Of a DNA stretch of 64,000 nucleotides, positions 36,114 through 44,592 are shown piece after piece. The stretch is from assembly GCA_963802095.1 (NCBI GenBank), contig CAWDHI010000010.1, forward strand, positions 1 through 64,000, given 5' to 3'. The position numbers and the translations under genes are program-made. The stretch comes from CAVVEQ01 sp963802095 (GTDB lineage: Bacteria; Chloroflexota; Anaerolineae; Anaerolineales; Anaerolineaceae). The notes below the pieces were generated by a model, which searched no databases, was not told the DNA's origin, and worked only from the letters and a program-made list of their open reading frames with translations. Every line of letters starts with the position of its first letter. Within the stretch, counting starts at the first letter, position 1.

Positions 36114-36198
36114 ATTATATATGTATTATCTACTCCAACAAAAATGATCGATAATTTTTGATATTTGATGCTCCTGGTTGAAAGTTATTGTTTAAAAC

Positions 36199-36231
36199 GA
36201 TTGCCAGGCATGGGGGACATGCCTGGCAATC
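36199..36231. repeat. 14-bp inverted repeat in a gene-free stretch
   Basis: GATTGCCAGGCATG (36199-36212) and its exact complement (36218-36231) enclose a 5-base loop. No T run follows. It lies in the 280-bp gap 36114-36396, which also holds a weaker GGCCTGACACC / GGTGTCTGGC pair around 36300-36344. No gene is seen in the gap. Confidence 0.7.
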
Positions 36232-36396
36232 TTCACGGAGGGAATGTCATCATCTGCTTTTCTCGCCACCCGGGGGGGACGGGCGACAAGTGCATTTGAT
36301 GGCCTGACACCATTGTCTACCAATAAAGTTTGCGGTGTCTGGCTTTAATATATACAAAAACTATCAGAATAGCATTAATTGGGATTAAGAGTTGGA

Positions 36397-36891
36397 TTAA
36401 TCTTGGTTTTTATAAGAGGTCTTCTCACCTTCAAACACTTTCAGCCAGGACTCAACTTCCGCTACTGCCACTTCCGGCTGCTCTTTTGCCCGTTTCCCCT
36501 CCGAACGGAGGCTGCTCTGGATGGAGCGGGAAAAATCCTGAGATTCGACGATTCTAGCACCCAATCTTCTGCATGAACTTTGAACTTCGCGATCATGGCT
36601 CACCACACTGAGGCTGCCGGGTGCAATTTTTAGCGACTGAACCCGTCTTATGATAGCAGAATCTGCTGTTTCTGGATCAGGAATGGAATGCACTGTCAAC
36701 ATGCCAACTTTTCTGGATCGGGGTTTTCCGACAGGGGCTTTATCAAAAAACACTTCGATCTTGCTGCGGGAGACTCTTCCATGGATCTGAAGCAGTTTGA
36801 TCAGTTGATCTTCGTCATCAATATCCGTAAGACTCATTCCTGGAATGAATGGGATCAGATTATGACCATCTATCAGGTATTGCATGTTCAT
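36397..36891 (-). CDS. NYN-domain (YacP-like) nuclease
   Basis: 164 residues. It opens MQYLIDGHNLIPFIPGMSL with the first metal-binding Asp of the PIN-like NYN fold, has VFFDKAPVGK, then DPETADSAIIRRV and VVSHDREVQSSCRRLGARIV, which hold the further acidic residues. YacP/Rae1 relatives cleave RNA in connection with the ribosome. It is divergent from the lamin-tail gene. Confidence 0.8.
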   Translation of the reverse strand: MNMQYLIDGHNLIPFIPGMSLTDIDDEDQLIKLLQIHGRVSRSKIEVFFDKAPVGKPRSRKVGMLTVHSIPDPETADSAIIRRVQSLKIAPGSLSVVSHDREVQSSCRRLGARIVESQDFSRSIQSSLRSEGKRAKEQPEVAVAEVESWLKVFEGEKTSYKNQD

Positions 36892-36909
36892 CCCCGACCG
36901 CGATGAAAT

Positions 36910-37440
36910 GTGCTATTATTCAGCCAACGAACCATGAGATCTGCTTCGCGGTCCTTGCCATTCATTGTACTAAATATCATCATTTCCGCGCTGGTCACCC
37001 TCACGGTGCTTTTCATCTGGGATAAAACACACCAGGTGCAGACACCCTCTGCTGTAAAAACCTCTTCCCTGCCTCAAAACATCGTATCTGGCGATTGTGA
37101 AGTTGTTATTCCCCCAAAATCTGAAGAAGTGTTGCGGATCACCAACGTCTTCGGTGCCGGAAACCTGCAGGAAGAACAGGTGACCATTCAGAGGATGGGT
37201 GACGGTGAGCTCTGCCTGAAAGGCTGGAAACTGACCACCGAGAACAACGGTTCGTACGAGTTCCCATCTCATCTACGGCTCTATACCGGCGGCGCTACCA
37301 TCGCTGTCTTCACCCGGCCGGGTTCTGATAACGCTCTGGAGCTGTTTTGGGGGAGAACCGCTTCCGCCTGGGAGGTGGGCAAACAGGCACGCATTTATGA
37401 TCCTTCGGGAAATCTTCGCGCGGAATTCATCGTTCCTTAA
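36910..37440 (+). CDS. Membrane-anchored lamin-tail-domain protein
   Basis: One N-terminal membrane helix (FIVLNIIISALVTLTVLFIW) and, from about residue 90, a lamin-tail beta-sandwich: ELCLKGWKLTTENNGSYEFP, TGGATIAVFTRPGSDNALEL and RIYDPSGNLRAEFIV. The exported domain probably binds other envelope proteins or polymers. The first possible start (36910) or ATG 36934 are both plausible. It lies 21 bp before dnaX. Confidence 0.75.
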   Translation: MLLFSQRTMRSASRSLPFIVLNIIISALVTLTVLFIWDKTHQVQTPSAVKTSSLPQNIVSGDCEVVIPPKSEEVLRITNVFGAGNLQEEQVTIQRMGDGELCLKGWKLTTENNGSYEFPSHLRLYTGGATIAVFTRPGSDNALELFWGRTASAWEVGKQARIYDPSGNLRAEFIVP

Positions 37441-37461
37441 ACCCAAAACAGGAAAGCAACC

Positions 37462-39081
37462 ATGACTCAGGCTCTTTACCGTAAATGGCGACCTCATCTA
37501 TGGGAGGAAGTTGTCGGGCAGGACCCAATCGTCCAAACCCTGCGTAATTCCATCCGTCTGGGAAAGCTGAGACACGCATACTTATTTTCAGGTCCCCGCG
37601 GAACAGGAAAAACAACCACCGCGCGCTTATTAGCGAAGGCCTTCAATTGCCTATCTGAGGATCCTTCCAACCGTCCTTGCGATAAATGTGCGCACTGCCT
37701 GGCAGTAAACGAAAACGCGTATATAGATCTGATCGAAATCGATGCTGCCTCCAACACCAGCGTGGAAGATGTCCGTAAGATGCGGGAAAAAATCGGACTC
37801 TCGCCCAGTCAGGGGAAATTTAAAGTCTATATCATCGACGAAGTTCACATGCTTTCCACTGCTGCATTCAACGCACTATTAAAAACCCTGGAAGAACCGC
37901 CCGAACATTCGATTTTCATTCTGGCAACCACCGAAATCAATAAGATTCCCGCGACTGTATTATCCCGTTGCCAACGTTATGAGTTTCGTCGCATCCCCGT
38001 GAATCATATCGTTGTGCAGTTGGAAAAGATAGTTCAAAAGGAAAGCCTCCAGATAAGTAGTGACGCGCTGGTACTGATTGCCCGCCAGGCTACTGGCAGC
38101 CTGCGTGACGCCATTTCTCTTCTCGATCAGCTTACCTCCAGCGGGGAGGCGGTCGATCTTCAAAGCGCCCAGGAGATTCTGGGGACCTCTGCCAGCCAAG
38201 CAGTAATAGACCTGGCGTTTTCAGTGGTCGATAAGAACGCCGTGAACGGGTTAACTGCTCTTCACGGAGCCTTGGACGGTGGCACAGATCCCCGCCAGTT
38301 CGCAAGGCAACTGGTCGATCATTTTCGCGGGATATTGCTAATTCTGCTCGGAAATACAGAACAGGTTGACGCCTCACCCGATCAAAAACAGGTCATGCAA
38401 GTCCAATCCAGCCGCAGCGATGCCCGCAGCCTGGTGGAATATATCCGCCTATTCAATGCAGCCGCGTCCGACAATCGAAATTCCTGGCAGCCCTTCCTGG
38501 CCTTGGAAATGGCACTCGCCCAGGCGGTCGCTTATACCCCAGAAGCAACTACACCTGAAACCAGGATGCCATTACCTGTTGGGAGCAAAAACCCAGCAAT
38601 CTCCAATTCTCCGGAAAAAGTAGAAAGCAAACCGGTATCCAAGGCAACCACACCCTCGAGATCAGAACCCAAAACCACTACCAAGAACACTCAAGGGGAG
38701 GTGGTTCAAAATTCCAGCCCGGCATCTAAAGATGATGATGCAGAGGAAGTGCTAAGACAGTGGGAGAAGATCCGCTCAGCGGTGAAACGACAAAGACCAC
38801 AGACGGAGGCACTGTTAAATTCTTGCAAGGTTCGACGCATCCAGGATGGCCGACTGGTACTCGGTTTCGATGGTGAGCTGCTCAGATCAAAAATGGAGGC
38901 TGATGATAATATTTCCACCACCCGCCAGGCGGTAAAAGATATTACTGGTATTGAAATTGAGATAGTCTGCACAGTCGTGAGCGCCAAAGCTGCATCCATC
39001 CCACAGGATTTAGGCGCGGAGCCGGATGGGATCGTATCCGCCGCAGTGAACGCAGGCGGAAAAATCATTCACAAGGAGTAA
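37462..39081 (+). CDS. dnaX: DNA polymerase III subunits gamma/tau
   Basis: 539 residues. ALYRKWRPHLWEEVVGQDP starts the clamp-loader ATPase; Walker A is SGPRGTGKTTTARLLAK; four Cys (CLSEDPSNRPCDKCAHC) bind zinc; Walker B is IIDEVHML; sensor 1 ATTEINKIPATVLSRCQ. A Pro/Ser/Thr-rich linker at about residues 355-420 leads to a C-terminal domain like that of tau. No A6G slippery site was found, so a separate short gamma form is not evident. Followed by ybaB and recR, the usual recombination-repair block. Confidence 0.95.
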   Translation: MTQALYRKWRPHLWEEVVGQDPIVQTLRNSIRLGKLRHAYLFSGPRGTGKTTTARLLAKAFNCLSEDPSNRPCDKCAHCLAVNENAYIDLIEIDAASNTSVEDVRKMREKIGLSPSQGKFKVYIIDEVHMLSTAAFNALLKTLEEPPEHSIFILATTEINKIPATVLSRCQRYEFRRIPVNHIVVQLEKIVQKESLQISSDALVLIARQATGSLRDAISLLDQLTSSGEAVDLQSAQEILGTSASQAVIDLAFSVVDKNAVNGLTALHGALDGGTDPRQFARQLVDHFRGILLILLGNTEQVDASPDQKQVMQVQSSRSDARSLVEYIRLFNAAASDNRNSWQPFLALEMALAQAVAYTPEATTPETRMPLPVGSKNPAISNSPEKVESKPVSKATTPSRSEPKTTTKNTQGEVVQNSSPASKDDDAEEVLRQWEKIRSAVKRQRPQTEALLNSCKVRRIQDGRLVLGFDGELLRSKMEADDNISTTRQAVKDITGIEIEIVCTVVSAKAASIPQDLGAEPDGIVSAAVNAGGKIIHKE

Positions 39082-39085
39082 TCGC

Positions 39086-39421
39086 ATGGCCAAGGGATTC
39101 AACCGCCCCCAGCCCGGTGGCGGTATGGGGATGATGAACCAGTTGAAGAAACTGCAAGAACAGATGGAAGTTGCCCAGGCGCAGTTGGCGGAGGAAACAA
39201 CCACATCCAGCGTGGGAGGCGGAGCGGTGAAAGTCACTGTCACCGGCGACCAAAAGGTGACCGAAATATTTATCGATCCGGAACTGGTGAATGGCGGAGA
39301 TGCCGAGATGCTCCAGGATTTGGTATTAAGCGCGGTCAACCTGGCCTTGGATCAATCCCGGGCGATGGCTGCCGAAAAAATGGGACCGCTGACCGGTGGT
39401 TTGGGCGGACTGGGTTTTTAA
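39086..39421 (+). CDS. YbaB/EbfC-family nucleoid-associated protein
   Basis: 111 residues with a Gly/Met-rich start (QPGGGMGMMNQLKKLQ), a helix (QEQMEVAQAQLAEE) and the conserved VTVTGDQKVTEIFIDPEL core. It forms DNA-binding dimers. The dnaX-ybaB-recR order, with a 4-bp gap before and 9-bp gap after, is the classical arrangement. Confidence 0.93.
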   Translation: MAKGFNRPQPGGGMGMMNQLKKLQEQMEVAQAQLAEETTTSSVGGGAVKVTVTGDQKVTEIFIDPELVNGGDAEMLQDLVLSAVNLALDQSRAMAAEKMGPLTGGLGGLGF

Positions 39422-39430
39422 TTCATCTCA

Positions 39431-40039
39431 ATGGCAATCCTTCCTGAACCTGTTCAAAACCTGATTGCAGCCTTTGAAAGACTACCAGGTATCGGCCCTA
39501 AAACCGCCTCGCGTCTCGCATTCTACTTGTTACGCGGGGATGAAGGCATATCCTTGCAGCTTGCAGAAGCGCTAATGAAACTTAAATCCGCAACTGCTCT
39601 GTGCCCTCAATGCTTCAACATCACCCTGGCTGAGGCTGGATTATGTGATATTTGCTCGAATCCGAAACGTGCGGAAACCAGCATCTGCGTGGTGGAAGAA
39701 CCAATCGACGTTTTAGTTCTGGAACAAACCGGCGGTTTCAACGGACGCTATCATGTCCTTCATGGAGTGATCTCGCCCATTGAAGGCATCGGCCCGGATG
39801 ACCTCCGTATACGACCATTGATCGAAAGAGTGCGAACCGGAGTAGTCCAGGAAGTGATCCTGGCCACCAACCCGAGCATGGAGGGTGATGCCACCGCGCT
39901 CTATCTCAAGCAGCAGCTTGCTCCGTTCAATATCCGCCTCACTCGCCTGGCTCGCGGTCTGCCGATGGGGGGAGACCTGGAATATGCAGACCAGAACACC
40001 CTCCTTCGCGCCCTTGCTGGAAGGCAGGATATGAGCTAA
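39431..40039 (+). CDS. recR: Recombination mediator RecR
   Basis: 202 residues: a helix-hairpin-helix (FERLPGIGPKTASRLAFYLL), a zinc finger of C58, C61, C72 and C75, and a Toprim domain with VVEEPIDVLVLE and ATNPSMEGDATALYL. RecR acts with RecF/RecO to load RecA at gaps. The length fits the family. Confidence 0.95.
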   Translation: MAILPEPVQNLIAAFERLPGIGPKTASRLAFYLLRGDEGISLQLAEALMKLKSATALCPQCFNITLAEAGLCDICSNPKRAETSICVVEEPIDVLVLEQTGGFNGRYHVLHGVISPIEGIGPDDLRIRPLIERVRTGVVQEVILATNPSMEGDATALYLKQQLAPFNIRLTRLARGLPMGGDLEYADQNTLLRALAGRQDMS

Positions 40040-40064
40040 ACACTATTGCTGGTTTTTCGCCTAA

Positions 40065-42444
40065 TTATTTACTATCGGGTTCCCAGATAACCCCGGCAAT
40101 TTCCACGTAAATATCCTTTTGTTGAGGCGAGATTGGAATCTCATTTATCAGTGTGGCTATCTCCGCTCCCGCAACATTATTTCCCTGGAAACTTAGCTCC
40201 AATAAACGCAGCTGTTCCTCCAGTGAAATTAAGTCCTGTTTCGCATCTTTAAGATTGGCAACAGCCTGCTCAGCCATCCGGTACTTGTTCACCCCGGAGG
40301 AGATGCTGCGCTTACGGCCACCAAAGAACCCCAGCAGCACCTCTCCGCCTTTGGCAACCATCTCCAATTGTCGGGAATTTGCCTGGCTCTCCAGTTTTTG
40401 GATCTTGAGTTGCTGATCGCGAATTCGCTGACGAAGCGGCAGACTCTTTCTTTCGAATTCAACTTTTTGCTTCGCATCCGCGACGCTTCCCTGCCTGGTT
40501 GCCTCTTCCTGGCAGCGGGATAGGAATGCATCCCTGGTTTCCCCTGGATTACTCGTAAGTTTTAGGTCTTCGTTCGTATATACTGGAAAGCTACCCTGCC
40601 GGTAAATCCAATCCGAGAAATCCTTCTGAAGTTCATCAATCTTCTTCTTGGTCGCCAGCCAAGCAGGCAGGGGCAGGAATTTAACGCCTTCTACAGGTGC
40701 CCGGGGTAATTGGGCTGCATCCACCTCCCCGGTTTCATAGGATTTCCAATCAGGCATTCCCTGGGGAAGTTCCTTGATCACCGCGGTTCTCCGCAGGATT
40801 TGATTAACCCGATACTGCTTGGAAAAGTATCGCACCTGTGCCTGGAGGATCAACCCGGGCTGATATACCATCCCCTGTCCGCCACCTTCCCCCTGGAGGA
40901 AATACTCGTCCACCCCACCCGGCACGGCCGGCCTGGCGGAGGAAACTTCTCCATTCTTAGTTACCGCCGCAGCACCAGCAGCTGCCTGGGGGGCAGCGTT
41001 GGCATTCATTGTTGAAGTTGGGGCAGTGGGTGCCTGGCTTTCTTTCTTACCGGCCAGTTTGTTCAGCGCCGGTATCTGTGTTCTGGTCAAAGGACCAGCC
41101 AGGAAATTCAAAGCCCAGCGCGAGGTGATCACTACCGGAGCCTTTGCATGCACGTTATGTAACAGGAATACTCGTTTTACCAAGTCCCGAGATGACCTTA
41201 TCCGCTATCGCACGGTCAAAATTCCCGCTAGCACCCTGCAGCCCATCCAATAAACGCTGCTTATCTTGATCGGTCTGCAAACGCCCTATCAACCATGTGC
41301 CGGCATTCGAGAGTGCTTTATAATCCACATCCACCGGATTCTGGGTCGCGAGGAGAAGCCCCACGCCAAACGCACGGGCTTGCTTCAGTAAACGAAGCAT
41401 GGGAGCGTGCGAAGGCGGTCTGGCGATAGGCGGCAAGAAGCCAAGAATCTCATCAAAATAGAGCAATGCCCGAAGCGTTCCAGTGCCGCGCTGGGTGAAC
41501 ATCCAGCTTTCCACCGCAGTGAACAGCAGGGTAACGAAGAACATGCGCTCGTTATCATCCAGGTGCGCCAGATAGAAAATACTATGCCGGGGTTTGCCTT
41601 CCTTGGTGAAAAGCAATTGCTGGATATCCAGCGGGGTACCTTCCTGCCACGTCTCGAAGGAAGGCGATGCGAGGAAGCTGTTTAACAGCATTGCCAGTTC
41701 CATGCGATCCTTTTCGGGGAAGAATGTGTCCACGGGAAATGCGCCAAGGCGATCGAAGGGTGGTTTTTGGGTTTGTATGATCAGCGTGGGCATATCCAAT
41801 CCCTGCCCGTGGCTCCAGGCTTCTTCCAGAAGATTGGAAAGAAGAATATGCTCACGGGAGCGAAGTGGATCGATATTCTTCAACCCCACTAGTCCCAGCA
41901 AGGCGGTAGTGATGCTGGCGATCTTTTCCCGCAGAATTTCCTTATTTTCCTCCCATGGCAGCGTAGGGGCTTCAAATGAAGAAAGGATGTTGACAGACTC
42001 CCCTGCCGACGAACCGGGAGTAAAAACTGTAAAATCCACCGATTCCTTTAAAGCTTGAAGTTGCCCCTTCCCCAAGTTCCAACTCTCAAGTCCCTTCTTC
42101 CAGTTTGCCGCAGTGGCCTCCCCTGCCTGGGCGACCGTCTGGTTCGCACGTCGGGCAATCTCAGGATCGATCCAGGGTTCAAAATCTGCAGGAAGCAGAT
42201 CGGGGAAGTGCAGGAGTAAATTGGTCAGATCGCCTTTCGGATCTATGATCAATGCGGGGATACCCTTGAGGGCAGCTTCCTCCATCAGCGCGATGCAGAG
42301 ACCGGTCTTTCCAGAGCCCGTCATCCCGGTGACTATTGCATGGGTGGTGAGATCCGCAGGATCATAGATCACCGGTTGGTCTAAAGCCACCCCCTTGGTC
42401 AGATCAAATTGTTTCCCTAAAAAGAATCCTTCCAAGTCTGTCAT
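40065..42444 (-). CDS. HerA/FtsK-like P-loop ATPase with helical C-terminal region (frameshifted)
   Basis: The first 430 residues, from ATG 42444 (GGAGG upstream), have Walker A VTGMTGSGKTGL, PALIIDPKGDLTNL and Walker B LLYFDEILGF. The frame stops just after GLGKTSIPVT at 41155. One A fewer in the AAAA near 41180 continues directly as GLGKRVFLLHNVHAKAPVV and about 365 more residues. That second part has a membrane-free coiled region (QRIRDQQLKIQKLESQANSR) and ends GVIWEPDSK. Related Anaerolineae proteins as I recall them are a single chain, so an indel splitting one gene is more likely than two genes. Function unknown; possibly DNA or secretion related. Confidence 0.72.
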
Positions 42445-42456
42445 GCCTGCCTCCAA

Positions 42457-44458
42457 TTATTCTTGCGGGATGCGGAACAACCGATATGACTCACCGTATT
42501 CCTTAACAAGTTCCAGGGTGCTGAGGATTACGTCAAGTTGATCCAGTTCTGCCACTGGATGATGCGGATCCGGATTTTCACGGAGAAACTCAGCGCCTGC
42601 CCTATTGTAAAGGATATAGGTAAAACCCTGGTTTCTCCAGGATTCGAGAATGGAGACTGGATCTTTCAATACCGCCAGGTCATGTTTCCAGTGATCAAGA
42701 ATCTCATCGGGGTCGCACTTCGGAAAACAATAATAACCACGTGGCTCGTATAGCAAAAGCACCAGTTCCCCTTCAGGCAGCAGCTGTATCTCCTCCATCG
42801 CCACGCTATACCAGCCCAGGTTATTATCCCGGTATTGTTTTTCATCCTGTATCCCGGAAAGCCAGTGGCAATACACCGGACCGGTTGAATGCAAGAAACA
42901 CCTCAAGTGTATTAAACCCAAGCACCAGGATGATCACCGCCTGGAGAACCCTGCCCATTCGCAAGCCGGAAATTTCCAACCGACTCACTCCGAAATAACC
43001 AAATCCAGCCAGGATGGCAAAAGCAGGGAAGATCGAAAAGTACATCCTGGTTTGAATGAGGTAACCACTCGCCTGGTTGGCAACAGCCCATAAAACCAGA
43101 CCCAGGCCAGCAATCCAGGCGGCATTCTGCAATGTGGCTTTCTGGTCCGCCGATAATTTCCTATACCCGACCCAGAAAAATGCGCCTAACCCAAGCAGGA
43201 GCGGACCAGCGGATACGCTGTAACCTTCTGCTGTTTCGCTACCGATCACAGTTGCCCGGAGGGGAAGCAGGAAGATATCGCGCCAATCTCCCCAGGCGGG
43301 AAGACCCTGGTATACCCCAATGCGTACGGCATCCATCGCGCCTCCCGGAAGAAAGAACGGGTAGACCGGGTTGCCGGTAATCACCCAGTTCCTTGCCAGC
43401 CAGGGAACGGCAGCCAGGATCGCCCCACCAAACAGAACAAAAAGGTTGGTAAAAAACTTCTCTCTTCGCTGAATGCAATTCCAGGTGAATGCTCCGAAAA
43501 GTGCGATGGATAAGAATCCGCCCGTGTATTTGGTGGAGAAAACAAACCCCGCAAAAAGACCGGCAAAGAACAGCATCCTCCGTTCACCCGATATCCTCCA
43601 CGCATCCAGGCAGATAATAGCGCACAGACCAAAGAATAATCCCAGCCAGTCCACATATGCCCAGGCTGTTGAGATCGCGAAAGTGAAACCTGCCAGCAGG
43701 CTGAGAGGTGCAACCCAACCCGCGGGATTATCCAACCTGGTGCGAGCAAACCCGGCCAACCCCAGCAATGCGAGAAAAGCAAAGTACCAGCCCAGGACCG
43801 CAGCTCCCTGCGCCCCTCCCAGCGACATCGCCAGGGTATGAAGCATTTCGGTCGCTTGGGGCATCCCGGTCATCACAATCCAGGGCAGGTAGGAAAAATT
43901 TCCACTCTGGAGGTATGCTTGCGGCATCGTGAGGTGATACATCAATGCATCATATTTAATGGGTGGTGCAAGCGCGGTAAATAAACCTAACCCAAGTATC
44001 GCGACTGCCATCCCTCCGCAAATTTTCCAAAAACGGCTGCTCTCTTTCCAAAAAGAAAGCAATCCCGACCAGGATCGCATCCACTCGAGGATATTCCGTC
44101 TTAATAAGACAGCCAACCCGAGAAGCAGCAATGCGAAGGTCAATCCGTGGAATCCCCCGATCAGACCAATCATCATCAGTAATAATGCCAATAATCCCAA
44201 CCCTAACCCAGTCTGAACACTCAATCTCGTGAGGGGATGGTGGCTGTCCATAGGAATTAATATTCTTCCCGCTCCGCCGCAGATGGCGACGATCAGAAAT
44301 GCCAGCGTGACCCTCCAGGCTGCCTGGGCAAGGACCCCCACAAAATCGGGAGTAAAGGGTTTATGGTAAATATAATAACCAAGAACCAGGGAAAACAGCC
44401 AGAAAATGGCGATTATTCCAATTATCAGATCTCGGCGTTTATTGTTCATGTTGATCAT
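42457..44458 (-). CDS. Polytopic membrane protein, GT-C glycosyltransferase-like (frameshifted)
   Basis: About 12-13 membrane helices in the first 520 residues, with LAPPIKYDALMYHLTMPQAYL after the third or fourth helix, a loop with Asp typical of GT39/GT83-like lipid-linked sugar transferases. The frame ends at LAFRDTG near 42842. A slip around 42880 leads into YCHWLSGIQDEKQYRDNN and a soluble tail of about 140 residues (LPEGELVLLLYEPRGYYCFP) ending at 42457. That tail occurs in the same position in similar Chloroflexota proteins as I recall. It ends 12 bp before the HerA-like ATPase start. Confidence 0.65.
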
Positions 44459-44491
44459 CGCCTTTCATTAATTATAGATGATTGAAAGTCG

Positions 44492-44522
44492 TTGACGCAA
44501 TTTGCTTCCGGGCTGGCATAAT
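44492..44522 (+). promoter_or_regulatory. Possible promoter of the PP2C-like/propeller gene
   Basis: TTGACG (44492-44497) and CATAAT (44517-44522) with a 19-bp spacer, 70 bp ahead of the start codon, in the divergent gap with the membrane glycosyltransferase gene. Confidence 0.4.
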
Positions 44523-44592
44523 TAATGCAATAAAATCCTGACCGAATGATCCGTCGGATTGAATTCAAAGTTACAGACAGGTACCACTTTTA

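Noticed and set aside
38580..38700. Programmed frameshift in dnaX producing gamma
   Set aside because: No A6G slippery heptamer plus early stop was found; A runs are five or shorter.
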